Of a DNA stretch of 64,000 nt, positions 26,368-36,131 are shown piece after piece (within the stretch, counting starts at the first letter, position 1; the number at the start of each line of letters is the position of its first letter). Where the stretch lies: contig JACKEJ010000011.1 of assembly GCA_020633055.1 (NCBI GenBank), forward strand, positions 124,001 to 188,000, written 5' to 3'. The notes under the pieces are model-generated. The model worked only from the letters and a program-made list of their open reading frames with translations. It did not search any database and had not been told where the DNA came from. Made by a program: the position numbers and the translations under genes. This DNA comes from Sandaracinaceae bacterium (lineage in GTDB: Bacteria; Myxococcota_A; Polyangia; Polyangiales; Houyiibacteriaceae).

Positions 26368-29232
26368 TCAGAAGCCCAGGGCGCAGTTGGGAGCGTTCGG
26401 GAAGCCGTTGGGGTTCCAGCCTGCCGCGAACTGGGTGATGTCGTCCTCGATCAGCGGGAGGCACGCCGTCGCGCTCGCCGCGCGCTGGGCGACGATGCTC
26501 GCGAACCAGCCGAACCCCACCGCCTCGGTAGCGAGGCTGCTCTGGTTGCCAGCGAAGTGGGTGGTCCCCATCTGGGTGTGACAGCCTGTGCAGGACGTCG
26601 GGCCGTTCGCTGGGCACTCGCCTGGCGCCCAGGGGTTGCCGCACGCCTCTTCTCCGGGGCGCGAGTCGGTGCACATCGCAAAGAGGGCGAAGGGTCCACC
26701 GTTGAGCGAGCTCGGGCGGTCCGTGGCGCTGCCCGTGGTGCAGTGCGGGCTGTAGACCGTCGAGAGCGGCTGGCCGCCCTTGGTGAGCGTGTCGGTGCCC
26801 GCGTCGAGCCAGAAGGTCGACCACACGAAGTAGTCCGGGGGCGTGTCGAACATCTCCAGGTTGCCGTTGGCGGTCCCGATCGAATAGCCGATGTGCATGC
26901 CCACCAGGTACATGCGCGGCTCGTTGGGCGGGTCGTAGCTGTAGAGCGTGTTGGCGTCGGCCGAAGTGGGCAGGTTCTGGAGGGGCTGCCAGAACGTCTT
27001 GAGGACGTGCTCGCCCTCGGGGAACGGCGGCATCCACCACTGGTTCGGGCTGCCCTTGCACTGCGTCGCGCGCAGCGCCATGGCGCAGGGCGACTGGTAG
27101 TAGGTCTCCAGCACGTCGTGCACGCCCGGGCTGGTGAGGATGGACTTCTGGTGCGTGCTGCGCTCTTCCGGATGGACGGGCAGCGTGTCGAGCACGCCCT
27201 GATACGACTCCCAGAGGGGCAGACCCCAGTGCGCAGGGTGAGCATCCAGCCCCTGGATCTCGGCCACCTTCTCCAGCTCGCACCAGAAGAACCGCCGTGG
27301 CTGAGTCGCGCGGTCGATCATGCCGCCGCAGCCCGGCACCGGGATCTGCTGGATGATGTCGATGCCGCTCCAGATGATGCGCGTCGGACGCACCTGACCG
27401 GGCAGGCCGGGGACGACGGGCTCGGGGGGTACGGGCGGCAAGAGGTCGCAAGGCGGTAGGATCAGCAGCTCGGACGAGACGACGTCGGTGACTGCCACCT
27501 CGCAGTCGCACTGGTCCGTCGACGCGCCGTGAATGGCACGCGACAGGCGCCGCCCAAGCGCGCCCAGAGCCTCGTCATACGACCCGTTGGGGACGACGAA
27601 GTCGAAGGTAGCGGTGCGAGGGCCGCGCGTCCCGCCGACCACATAGGGCAGGTGCAGCGCGAACGACACCGTCTGTCGCGCGCCCGGTTGGAGCAGGTCG
27701 CGAGGGACGTCGATCTCGAGCTGGCCATCGACCATGCGGCCGGCGAGGTGACGGTCGATGCGGCTGGCCTCGAACTCGACGCAGAGGTCCGAACCGGGCG
27801 CCACGCCGAACGCCGGACCAAAGCGCGTCTCACCCGGCGCGGCGGGCTCGGCGTCGAAGATGGTCGGGCAGTGCGCGCCCGCTTCGATGACCGTCCCGAC
27901 GCGCACCGTGAGGCGCTCCGGTGTGGACGATGCCGCGGGCACGGCCTCGGTCGGCCCGAAGCGCACGACGGCACGGTCGGGGATGGGCAGCCCGGTCCCG
28001 ACGATGACCAGGTCGTCCCCTTCGCGGACCGGTCGGTCGAGGGGCGCACCGTCCGCAAAACGGATGGTGTGGATCTGAGGGCCGGCGGGCAAGCCACAGG
28101 CCAACGACCCCTCGACGAACCCGGGCTGCTCGAAGGGGGCCGCGGGCGGCTCTTCCCCCGTCCGCAGGAAGCGCTCGAGCTGGCTGACGTCGTCGGCGTC
28201 GCGATCGCCATCACCGTCGACGTCTCCCGCCTCGGAGCACTCGAGGGCCGCGCGGCGGTACACGTGGTGGCAGAGGGCGCGGTAGTCTTCGGTCGTGACC
28301 GCGCCGTCCTCGTCCACGTCGCCGCGCCGGATGCGCGTCCCCACGAACGACGCCGCACCCACGCGACGATAGCGGCCGTCCTGCGCGACCTCCACGTCGC
28401 CCCGCTGCCCAGACGCGGAGGTGTCGGGGACCGTGGCCACCAGCCGAGAGGACGAGGCCGCGTCGAAGGCGGCGACAACTCCGCCGATGCGCACGCTCTC
28501 GATGCGGTCGAGGTTGACCCCGCGGAACGTGAGCGGAGCGCCCGCGTGCAGCGCCTGCGGCTCGACGCACGCGATCTCAGCGCCCGGCTCCGGCGCGCTC
28601 AAGGCGATGCGGTGAAAGGTCGCGCTGCGCAGCGCCTGCGCGTCGTTCGAGGTCTGCATGACACCCACCCGCACTGGACCCATGAGGTCGCCTTGGGGGT
28701 CGACCACGGCGCTCAAGTGCGTCGCGCCGCCCACGACGCCCGTCCGGATGACGTCTCCCTCGCGCACCAGCTCGAGGACGACGGGCAGCGTCACCGGAAC
28801 ACTGGCGATCGGCGTGTCGACCGCCCCACCCGCCTGGCGCCGGATGCTGGAGCGGAGGAACGCGCTCCCGCTGGGCGCCACGTACGCCTCGACGGCCACG
28901 CGCGCGGCATGCAGCCCCCCCTGTGCGGCGAGCGCCACGAGCCCTCCCGAGCCCTCGGCGTCCACGCTGCTGACCATGGCCGTGAGCGTGAAGTCGTGGT
29001 CGCGCGGCTGGAACGCCACGCGGTAGTGGTCGTCCGTGTCGCCGAAGCCGTCCGTGGCCGAGCAGATGGCGATGGCGCCCGGCTCCGGGTCGGACGTGGA
29101 GCCCGGCCCCTGGTTGCTGGTCGTGATGGAGACCCAGTCCGGGATGTTCGTGTCGGCCGGACACCCCTGCGCGGAGGCAGGAGAGGCGGCGCAGCATAGG
29201 ACCCCGAGAACGAGCGCTGCTGTCTTGTTCAT
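26368..29232 (-). CDS. Large secreted protein with IPT/TIG, dockerin-like and single haem c motif
   Basis: The 954-aa protein has a signal peptide (MNKTAALVLGVLCCAASPASA). Regions seen in order are: a lectin/DUF1080-like sandwich (about 30-225); an IPT/TIG-like domain (ALHAGAPLTFRGVNLDRIESV); a dockerin-type pair of calcium loops (GDVDEDGAVTTEDY and GDVDGDGDRDADDVSQL); a second TIG-like domain; and a C-terminal region of about 350 residues with several Trp/His blocks and one CxxCH motif (TSCTGCHTQMG), consistent with covalent haem c or a metal site. The start at 29232 gives the signal peptide. The function is unknown; an extracellular oxidoreductase is one possibility. Confidence 0.75.
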   Translation of the reverse strand: MNKTAALVLGVLCCAASPASAQGCPADTNIPDWVSITTSNQGPGSTSDPEPGAIAICSATDGFGDTDDHYRVAFQPRDHDFTLTAMVSSVDAEGSGGLVALAAQGGLHAARVAVEAYVAPSGSAFLRSSIRRQAGGAVDTPIASVPVTLPVVLELVREGDVIRTGVVGGATHLSAVVDPQGDLMGPVRVGVMQTSNDAQALRSATFHRIALSAPEPGAEIACVEPQALHAGAPLTFRGVNLDRIESVRIGGVVAAFDAASSSRLVATVPDTSASGQRGDVEVAQDGRYRRVGAASFVGTRIRRGDVDEDGAVTTEDYRALCHHVYRRAALECSEAGDVDGDGDRDADDVSQLERFLRTGEEPPAAPFEQPGFVEGSLACGLPAGPQIHTIRFADGAPLDRPVREGDDLVIVGTGLPIPDRAVVRFGPTEAVPAASSTPERLTVRVGTVIEAGAHCPTIFDAEPAAPGETRFGPAFGVAPGSDLCVEFEASRIDRHLAGRMVDGQLEIDVPRDLLQPGARQTVSFALHLPYVVGGTRGPRTATFDFVVPNGSYDEALGALGRRLSRAIHGASTDQCDCEVAVTDVVSSELLILPPCDLLPPVPPEPVVPGLPGQVRPTRIIWSGIDIIQQIPVPGCGGMIDRATQPRRFFWCELEKVAEIQGLDAHPAHWGLPLWESYQGVLDTLPVHPEERSTHQKSILTSPGVHDVLETYYQSPCAMALRATQCKGSPNQWWMPPFPEGEHVLKTFWQPLQNLPTSADANTLYSYDPPNEPRMYLVGMHIGYSIGTANGNLEMFDTPPDYFVWSTFWLDAGTDTLTKGGQPLSTVYSPHCTTGSATDRPSSLNGGPFALFAMCTDSRPGEEACGNPWAPGECPANGPTSCTGCHTQMGTTHFAGNQSSLATEAVGFGWFASIVAQRAASATACLPLIEDDITQFAAGWNPNGFPNAPNCALGF

Positions 29233-29344
29233 ACCCACGCAGACAAGGTGGGCCCGGGCGAATGGCCGAGCCATGGTCAATTCTCTTCCCGCCCAATCGG
29301 ATCCCCGGACGGTCAGCGCAGAGCGGGTCGACCGGAGGGCGTGA

Positions 29345-29440
29345 TCACCACTGTCCCCACCGACGACTCTGCAGGGTCAGGTTGATGACCCGCACTTGGT
29401 CTTCCGAGAGCTCCTCCGGCATGCAGTCGTCGTCGCTCAT
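29345..29440 (-). CDS. Possible 31-aa ORF or C-terminal gene remnant
   Basis: ATG at 29440 opens a 31-codon frame (begins MSDDDCMPEELSED, ends SRRWGQW). The frame is also open upstream into the end of the MopE-like gene in another register (…GTLLGNNV before the ATG). The GNNVMSDDDCMPEELSEDQVR pattern looks like the last turn of a larger secreted or c-type protein, so this may be a remnant rather than a gene. The rest of the spacer 29233-29492 shows nothing. Confidence 0.25.
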   Translation of the reverse strand: MSDDDCMPEELSEDQVRVINLTLQSRRWGQW

Positions 29441-29492
29441 GACGTTGTTCCCAAGGAGGGTTCCACGGGTGACTTGTCGCGGAGGGCGCGAG

Positions 29493-32400
29493 CTATGGAG
29501 CCGGCCTTCGACACGTCCCGGGCATGGCCGAGCCGCTGGCCAGGTTGATGACCACGTCGTCCATCGCGGCGAACGAGTTGCCGGCGGCCTCGAGCGCGGA
29601 CCGCAGGGTCGCGGCGTTCGTGGTCGCGCTGCTGAGCTGCTGGACCACGACGGTCCCCGTCTGTGCGTTCCTCAGCACGAGGTTGCGCCCAGTGGCGTAG
29701 CTGGCGTCGACACTCGAGAAGCAGGACTCGCTCGTGTTGAAGGCCCACAGCTCCGCGGCATTGCTGGTGCTACAAGCGCCAACGCTGACAGCGTCCAGGC
29801 TCAGGTGCGTCGAGGACGTGTCGTGCGCCTGGAGGTCCAGCCACGGGCCGGAGCCAATGCACGCTACCTGGCTTTGGGTCACGGCCACGGTGAGGTCGGC
29901 CTGTAGACGCGAGCGGAGCGTCAGCCGAGTCGAGGTCTGGGGGGAGAGGTCGCTCAATGTGGCGTCGAGGCGCGTGCCGGGCGCTCCGTCCGCGACGATC
30001 GACACCGTCAAGGCACCGCTCAGGTTGCCGAGCTGCGCGGCGTGCAGGCCGGCCTCGTCCGTGAAGACGGTGACCGCCTCGCCGGTCGCGTTGACCTCGA
30101 GGTCGCGCAGCACGACGCTCGCGACGTTCTCGAAGAGCACCCGGCTGGCGACCACGCCGGCGCTGCCCGCGGTCCCGTTGCCCGCCAACACGAACGGCCC
30201 CGACGAAGCGCTGGTCGCGGGCGTGACACGGATGGCGTCGTTGGCGCTGCCCGTGTCCACCTCGTCCAAGGTCACCCCCGCAGGCCCCAGCGTGGCGCTG
30301 CCCGTGACGCACACCGCAGCGCGGTTGTCCATGGCGCGCACGACGTTGCGCGTGATGGCGACACCAGGCAGCACCTCGATGGGCGCTCGGCTCATGAAGA
30401 GGGCCCCACATCCCCCGCTCCCGCCACTGCCGCTGAGCGTAAGGTCGACCCCGCGCAACGTGTAGAGCGTCCCCGGGGCCGCCGTGCCACTCGAGCCATC
30501 GCTGAACGCCGTAGCGCCGCCCACGACGTTCAGGCGTAGGTCGGTGATGTCCACCTGCAGCGGCTCGCTCGCCGGCGGATTGATGCGCACGTCCCCGTCC
30601 GCCTCGAAGCCGGCGGCGACCTCGAACACCCCGGCGGCGCCGCTCAACCGAAAGGTCCCACCGATGGCGACGCGCGCGAGATGCACGTCCACGACCGTCT
30701 CGGGCCCCGCCTCGCCCAGGCTCAGCTGAATGCCCCCGTCGCCCTCGACGCTCGAGACTGGGTCGCTCGGCCGGTGGTCGTCCACCCGCACGGCCAACAA
30801 CCCGCCCTGAAGCGACAGGCTGGTACCGCCAAAACCGACGAAGCTGCACTCGCGCATGACCACGCTGCCCGCACCCACGCTGGCGTTGTCGAGCACGAGG
30901 CCGCTCGCCGTGTTCGTGGGCGGCGCCTGCAGGTTCAGCTGCTCGAGGCGCAGCTCGGAGCGCAGCCGCAGGTCCTGGCTGGAGATGAGCGTGCCGCTCG
31001 TGGGGGCCGTGGCGTCGAACCCGCGCAGCACGTTGCGCTCGTTGATCCGGATCTGCGCGTTCGAGATGCTGGCGGGCGCCGTTCCCCCGAAACGCAAACC
31101 GTGGCCATAGTCGCTCTCGCTGCGGCCGCCATCCAACACCTGTCCATCGCGCAGCGTCAGTGTGGCCAAGCTCGGCAGCGCCACCGTCCCCTGAACCAGC
31201 AACAGGTCATCCTCGTCGGCCGCGCTCTGCGCCTCGGCGAGCGTCGTGAAGGGGCTGTCGACCCGGCCGTCACCCGAGACGCCCGCGCCGCCATCCACGT
31301 ACCAGGCGCGCTCGTTGACCACGACCGTCTGGATGGCCTGCGTAGAGCCTCCGAAAGCCCCGGCCGTGAACACGAAGGTGTCGTTGCCCACGAACCCCGC
31401 GGGGCTCAGGTAGCGGTAGCTCCCGTCCTCGAAGACCTCGACCTGTCCCCCCTGCGTGGTTGGTCCGCTCCCCGAGAACACGGGGGTGATCTCGTCTTCA
31501 TCCACGTTGGCGTCGAGCGTGCCGTAGCTCCAGGTGTTGCCCCACGCCTCCTCGCTACCGGCGGTCGCGGCCACCCCCGTGGCGCCCTGCCAATCGGTCA
31601 CCAACCACACCCCGCCTGCGCTCAGCGCGAGCTGCACCCCGCCCTGCGCGAACGGCGTGTCGGGCACCGTGCTCCACAGAGGGTCGCTCGCGTCGTCCAA
31701 GCGCAGCAGCGTGGGGGTCAGGGGCGCCCCCACGAAGGGCACCTCCAGCGTGAGGGGGACGCTCGGCTGCCCTTCGATCTCCACCACCCAGCGCGTCCCG
31801 TCGGAGGCCACGCCAGACGGCAGCTCCGGGGCCAGGTCCAGGGGCAGCTTCGCGAGGCGCACGATCGTGGGCACGCTGAACGCGCCCCCTACGATGGACA
31901 GTCTCCCCACCTCACCAAAGTCGCCGACGAGCTCGAGCGTGCCCCCCTGCGTGTGGAACACGCCGACCACGCCGCAGACCTCGCCCTCGTCCACGCGTCC
32001 GTCGCAGTTGTCGTCCACCCCGTTGCACACCTCGAAGGCGCCCGGAAAGACCATGCCATCCATGGGATCGCAGTCGCCAGCGAGCGGGCTGTACCCGGCG
32101 GGCGCCTCGGCCGCGTTCATCCGCTGCGTCACATCCCCGTATCCGTCCGCGTCGGTGTCCTCGTAGAACGCCCGCAGCGCACCCTCGTCCTCGTCGATCT
32201 CGCCGTCGCAGTCGTTGTCGCGACCGTCCACGAAGTCCACGGCGCCGGGGTACGTGAAGGGGTCGCGGTCGTTGCAGTCGTCCGCGTCGCCGCCACAGGC
32301 GACGTCCGCGTAGCCGTCACCGTCGTCGTCCTCGCGGTCGCCAGGGGCGATGACGTAGGCCGTGCGCGCATCACAGTCGTCGTCGAGGCCGTTGCAGAGC

Positions 32401-33359
32401 TCGTCGGCGAGAGGGTTGATGGTGTCGTCGGTGTCGTCGCAGTCGCTGGCGACGAAGCTCGCCCCCCCGGCCGGAGGCAGGCAAGCCAGCACGGGGCTGC
32501 TGTGGGGGTCTCCGTAGGCGTCGTCGTCCGTGTCCGCGTACCACGTGACCGCCGTGGCGCTCTCGTCGGTGCGCGTATCGCAGTCGTTGTCGACGCCGTC
32601 GCAGGTCTCCGTGGTCCGCGGGGCGCGCGCCGGGTCCGTGTCGTCGCAGTCACCGGCCACCAACGCGAAGCGTGGCGCCCCGTAGCAAGCCCGCGCCTCC
32701 ATCAGCAGGTCGCCGCTCTGGTCCCGGTCGCGGTCCACATAGCCCGCGACGTCCACCCCCTCGTCGATGTCTCCGTTGCAGTTGTTGTCGAAGCCGTCGC
32801 AGACCTCGGTGGCACCCGGATGGACGCTGCGGACCAGGTCGTCGCAGTCATCGCCGCAGGTCGTCCCTCCCGCCGGCAAGTCGTTGCAGCAGACGGCGTC
32901 GACGGCGCCGTCGCCGTCCAGGTCGCGGTCTCCAACGGTCACGGGGTTGCAGTCCTCGTCATGCCCGCTCAGGTCGCAGAGCTCGACGTTGCCCGGAAAG
33001 CGGTTGGGGTCGCCGTCGTCGCAGTCGTCGCCACCGCACACCACCGCGGTGTGTCCGTCGCTGTCTTCGTCACCATCGGTGCAGTCGACGCACACATCGC
33101 GTCCTTCGTCGCAGGTCAGGTTCGCGCAGGGAGCGCTCGCGGCGACGCAGCCGCGCTCGTCCGCACTGGGATCGCTCGGCGCACAGGTCTCGGCGCCGTT
33201 GCAGAAGACACCGTCGTCGCAGCTCGCAGCGGACGTACAAATCGCGGGGCCCGCGTCGGGGAACCGAGGAAGATCGCCACCGCACCCGACGGCTGCGAAG
33301 GCGGCGCTGGTCGAGAGGGCGACCGCGATGGCCGAGCGCAGACGGGGGAGAGCAGGCAT
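29493..33359 (-). CDS. Large lipoprotein with six MopE-like repeats and beta-helix region
   Basis: The 1288-aa protein has a signal peptide with lipobox (AAFAAVGCGGD), a Cys-rich segment, then six Asp-rich units of the form CDDxDPxxxPGA...ExCNGxDDxCDGxxDE. These resemble repeats of Methylococcus MopE and many myxobacterial surface proteins, which bind calcium and in MopE copper. After about residue 420 comes a beta-rich part with a cadherin/VCBS-like unit (VFEDGSYRYLSPAGFVGNDTFVF) and a long parallel beta-helix-like region starting at WYVDGGAGVSGDGRVDSPF (DUF1565-like). It is cell-surface, role unknown. I chose the ATG at 33359 because it starts the signal peptide. Confidence 0.8.
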   Translation of the reverse strand: MPALPRLRSAIAVALSTSAAFAAVGCGGDLPRFPDAGPAICTSAASCDDGVFCNGAETCAPSDPSADERGCVAASAPCANLTCDEGRDVCVDCTDGDEDSDGHTAVVCGGDDCDDGDPNRFPGNVELCDLSGHDEDCNPVTVGDRDLDGDGAVDAVCCNDLPAGGTTCGDDCDDLVRSVHPGATEVCDGFDNNCNGDIDEGVDVAGYVDRDRDQSGDLLMEARACYGAPRFALVAGDCDDTDPARAPRTTETCDGVDNDCDTRTDESATAVTWYADTDDDAYGDPHSSPVLACLPPAGGASFVASDCDDTDDTINPLADELCNGLDDDCDARTAYVIAPGDREDDDGDGYADVACGGDADDCNDRDPFTYPGAVDFVDGRDNDCDGEIDEDEGALRAFYEDTDADGYGDVTQRMNAAEAPAGYSPLAGDCDPMDGMVFPGAFEVCNGVDDNCDGRVDEGEVCGVVGVFHTQGGTLELVGDFGEVGRLSIVGGAFSVPTIVRLAKLPLDLAPELPSGVASDGTRWVVEIEGQPSVPLTLEVPFVGAPLTPTLLRLDDASDPLWSTVPDTPFAQGGVQLALSAGGVWLVTDWQGATGVAATAGSEEAWGNTWSYGTLDANVDEDEITPVFSGSGPTTQGGQVEVFEDGSYRYLSPAGFVGNDTFVFTAGAFGGSTQAIQTVVVNERAWYVDGGAGVSGDGRVDSPFTTLAEAQSAADEDDLLLVQGTVALPSLATLTLRDGQVLDGGRSESDYGHGLRFGGTAPASISNAQIRINERNVLRGFDATAPTSGTLISSQDLRLRSELRLEQLNLQAPPTNTASGLVLDNASVGAGSVVMRECSFVGFGGTSLSLQGGLLAVRVDDHRPSDPVSSVEGDGGIQLSLGEAGPETVVDVHLARVAIGGTFRLSGAAGVFEVAAGFEADGDVRINPPASEPLQVDITDLRLNVVGGATAFSDGSSGTAAPGTLYTLRGVDLTLSGSGGSGGCGALFMSRAPIEVLPGVAITRNVVRAMDNRAAVCVTGSATLGPAGVTLDEVDTGSANDAIRVTPATSASSGPFVLAGNGTAGSAGVVASRVLFENVASVVLRDLEVNATGEAVTVFTDEAGLHAAQLGNLSGALTVSIVADGAPGTRLDATLSDLSPQTSTRLTLRSRLQADLTVAVTQSQVACIGSGPWLDLQAHDTSSTHLSLDAVSVGACSTSNAAELWAFNTSESCFSSVDASYATGRNLVLRNAQTGTVVVQQLSSATTNAATLRSALEAAGNSFAAMDDVVINLASGSAMPGTCRRPAP

Positions 33360-33672
33360 GTGGGTAGATACCAGTCGAACGACGACGCTGCCTAGCCCAC
33401 GTTGGGACCATTCCGTCGTGCCACGTCGCGTCCATGGCGTGCGGGAGGCAACGGCGACGTGCGTGAGTACCGTCATCGACGCGGTCGCCTCCCCGTCTCG
33501 ATGTCGCTCGTGTTGCCCAACGCCCGCTGGGGGGCGGCAGCTCGGGGTGCGGACGAATCATCTAGCGCCATGCCCCCCACCGTACGCACCGGGCACCCTG
33601 AACGGGCTTTCCTGCGCACCCCGAGCTGACATACCGTCCCACCGTCGGTGACGACTCGGAAGAGGAGCTGGG
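33360..33672. other. Divergent intergenic region (313 bp)
   Basis: This lies between the start of the MopE-like gene (minus) and the TPR/peptidase gene (plus). It must hold both promoters, but I see no clear operator, hairpin or small gene. Confidence 0.4.
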
Positions 33673-35220
33673 ATGTTCGGATGGTTCGGTCGCAGTGGCC
33701 GCAAACGTGCTGCTGCCACGCAATTGCTCGCGGGAGACGTAGGCTCCGAGGCTGTCTTCGCCGGGCTCCCTGCAGACGAGCGGGACGCCGTGTTCACCAG
33801 CGTCACGAGGCAGCTGCTGTTCGACGGTCATGCCACCGCCGCAGGCCGGATCGCGGATGCGCGGCTCGCGGTCGGACCCGAGACCGAGGAATCGCTCATG
33901 ATGGCCGACGACGTGTACGCCGAGCTGGGGGACCTCGAGCGATGCGTGTCCATCTGCGAGCAGCTCGTGGTGCTCACGGACGAGGCCGTGCCCCACGTGG
34001 TGCGCTTCGCCTCCCGGCTCGTCGCCGTTGGGAGCGCGGCCGACGCGCTCGAGGTGCTGGACATGCCCGGAATGAAGAAGGCCCACTGGGTGGATACGGC
34101 GGCCGTGAGAGCCGAAGCGCTCGCCGCGCTCGAGCGACCCGAGGAGGCGATCACCCTCTTGGCTGCGCTGATGGCGCACGACGACCGCGTCATGCGCTCG
34201 TCGCTCGACCGGTTCGAGTGGCAGGCGGCGCATGACCGTGCGGAACGTGTGGGACCGCTGCACGACGCGCTGGTCGCCGAGACGCGAGGAGCCGAGCAGG
34301 TCGTGGTCGCGGCCATGCGCGCCGGTCGACTCCACCCGCGCGCCGCGGTGAACTTCCGGCTCCTCGCGGAGTCGCTGATGGTGGAGTCTGCCTACGTGCC
34401 GGAGCAGGTGGCGGTCGAGGATCCGCACACCACACTCACGGCCGGATACGACGACCGCGACCCTTGGTCAGTCGCCCGCTTCGGCGCCGCCAAGCTGAGG
34501 ACGGGGGCTGTGGCCGAGGCGAACCGCTTGTTCGAGCGCTGTCGGGAGCTCGATGGGCGCTGCTTCGCGGCCTACCGTGGCTTGGCGGCGGTGGGGTCGG
34601 TACGGGTGACGCGCACCTTCGACAAGATCCACACTCTCCCAGACCCATGCGTCCCGCACGGAATCGAAGAGGTGGTCGTCGATTGGCCCCGTCTCACGGA
34701 GGTGGAGCGGAGGATCGTCGCGGCCTCGGTCCACCCCCTCCGAGGTGTCCTGCCAGCGCTGCGCGAGGAAGGCGCGACGTTCAGGTTCCTGCCGATCGAC
34801 GTGCGGACTGTGGACCTCCCGGAGTTCGCGGAGCTGACCAGCGCCACGTTCGAAGACCATCGGAACTTCGCCGCGCTCGGCGGAGTCGCCTCCTCTCACG
34901 AACGCCTCGCCACATCGCGAGTCGAGGATCTGCTGGGCTTCGCGGATGACGGAGGGCTCGTCTTCGCCCACGAGTTCGCGCACCTGGCCTATTTCTGTCT
35001 GCCCGAGGACAACACCTTCGCCGACATGCACGCCGTAGCCATCAACGCTCCGCACGTTGGGACGAGCTACGAGCTCTCGAACGAAGACGAGTTCTTCGCG
35101 GGCGCATACGAGTCCTACCTGTGTCAGGTCTGGGGCTTGTCGAACCGTCGGATGGAGGACGACCTCGGTGTCTATGCTACCGCGTTCGCGAGCTTCGACG
35201 ACCTCGCGCGGCGGGGCTAA
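33673..35220 (+). CDS. TPR-like protein with C-terminal MtfA-like (M90) zinc metallopeptidase domain
   Basis: The 515-aa protein has no signal peptide. The first about 330 residues are helical hairpins of TPR type (CVSICEQLVVLTDEAVPHVVRF, RTGAVAEANRLFERCRELDGRCFAAYRGL). The C-terminus has a gluzincin motif, H433-EFA-H437, and a downstream SNEDEFFAGAYESYL (E473). This matches the HEFAH and NPAEFFAVxSE pattern of MtfA-type M90 peptidases, so the zinc ligands are likely H433, H437 and E473, with E434 catalytic. MtfA is a cytoplasmic peptidase linked to glucose control in enterobacteria; the fusion to a helical-repeat region is unusual. Confidence 0.75.
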   Translation: MFGWFGRSGRKRAAATQLLAGDVGSEAVFAGLPADERDAVFTSVTRQLLFDGHATAAGRIADARLAVGPETEESLMMADDVYAELGDLERCVSICEQLVVLTDEAVPHVVRFASRLVAVGSAADALEVLDMPGMKKAHWVDTAAVRAEALAALERPEEAITLLAALMAHDDRVMRSSLDRFEWQAAHDRAERVGPLHDALVAETRGAEQVVVAAMRAGRLHPRAAVNFRLLAESLMVESAYVPEQVAVEDPHTTLTAGYDDRDPWSVARFGAAKLRTGAVAEANRLFERCRELDGRCFAAYRGLAAVGSVRVTRTFDKIHTLPDPCVPHGIEEVVVDWPRLTEVERRIVAASVHPLRGVLPALREEGATFRFLPIDVRTVDLPEFAELTSATFEDHRNFAALGGVASSHERLATSRVEDLLGFADDGGLVFAHEFAHLAYFCLPEDNTFADMHAVAINAPHVGTSYELSNEDEFFAGAYESYLCQVWGLSNRRMEDDLGVYATAFASFDDLARRG

Positions 35221-35349
35221 TTCCGGGGGTACGGGCCACCCCGACCCACCCACGACGACGCCGGGGCCACCTCGAACGGGTGCACCCTTGGACGCGTGCT
35301 GGAGATCGTTCATCGTGTTCGCCCCCGCAGGCGCGGCCGGGCAGGACCA

Positions 35350-35600
35350 TGAGTGCCGAGAAGCGACGACGACCGAAGCACGTGACCCTCGAGACGGGCT
35401 TCGTGCGCGACCAGCTGCGCGCGCGGCCTCACTCAGCGTGAGCTGGCGTCTCGCGTGCATGTGGAGCCCCGCACCCTGCAGCGCTGGTTCGCTGGCGCGA
35501 AGGTCGACGTCGCGGCTGCCGAGCGCATCGCCAAGGAGCTGCAGTGCGGGATGGGCGTGCTGTGCGTGGCGTTGCCTGCCTCCTATGCGCGCGCTCCCTC
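35350..35600 (+). pseudogene. XRE-type regulator remnant with frameshift
   Basis: The frame from ATG 35350 gives a basic N-terminus (MSAEKRRRPKHVTLETGF) and LRAR, then stops at 35439-35441. A shifted frame continues the expected helix-turn-helix as LTQRELASRVHVEPRTLQRWFAGAKVDVAAAERIA. A -2 or +1 change near 35425 would restore one reading frame. The remainder of a regulator is missing. Confidence 0.6.
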
Positions 35601-35629
35601 GGCCTGGTTCGCGCCCTCGTCACCGTGGA

Positions 35630-36035
35630 CCCGGCTGCTACAGCGCGACGCCGTGGCCCCGCTCTACCCTTCGGATTCGGACGGAGCTACACGACCTTCA
35701 CCCTCTCGAACGGGACGGTCATGGTCGAGGGGGAGGAGCTGGTGGCCTCCGTGGACGTATCGAACACCGGCGCCATGGGCGGCCGCGAGACCGTGCAGGT
35801 GTACGTGGGCGCGCCTGACACCTTGGGACCGCGAGCCCCCCGAGACCTCCCGGGCTTCGCGCAGGTCGAGGTGGCGCCCGGCGCGACGGAGACGGTGCGC
35901 ATCACGGTGCCGCTCGACACGCTGCGCGTGTGGGACACGGCGGCCGCGGCGTGGTCGCTCCCCGAGGGAGCCTACGTGGTCGAGCTGGGGACGGACGTGG
36001 AGACGCTCCCGATTCGGGTGGTGCTGGACATCTGA
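35630..36035 (+). pseudogene. Glycoside hydrolase family 3 C-terminal remnant
   Basis: The segment AVAPLYP (frame 1) joins FGFGRSYTTFTLSNGT after a one-base deletion near 35669. It then continues to a stop at 36035 as a full fibronectin-III-like domain (VSNTGAMGGRETVQVYVGAP, GFAQVEVAPGATETVRITV). PLYPFGFGxSYTTF is the hallmark of the C-terminal end of GH3 beta-glucosidases. The catalytic domains are absent, so this is a decayed fragment. Confidence 0.75.
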
Positions 36036-36131
36036 CATCGTCGCTTCTTCGCTCTCAGCGGTGGCACGGGGCGCGGACGTGAATCTCAGGGAGGCGCGAA
36101 CCCTTTTCCGGGCTCGCTGGCTCGTACGGGC

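Noticed and set aside
29493..33359. Periodic CDDxD units read as a CRISPR or tandem DNA repeat
   Set aside because: The periodicity is at protein level with varied DNA; there are no identical repeats with unique spacers. No CRISPR array was found in the window.
30681..33395. Plus-strand open frame of 904 codons
   Set aside because: Antisense to the MopE-like gene; the Val/Ala/Arg-rich product mirrors its Asp-rich repeats.
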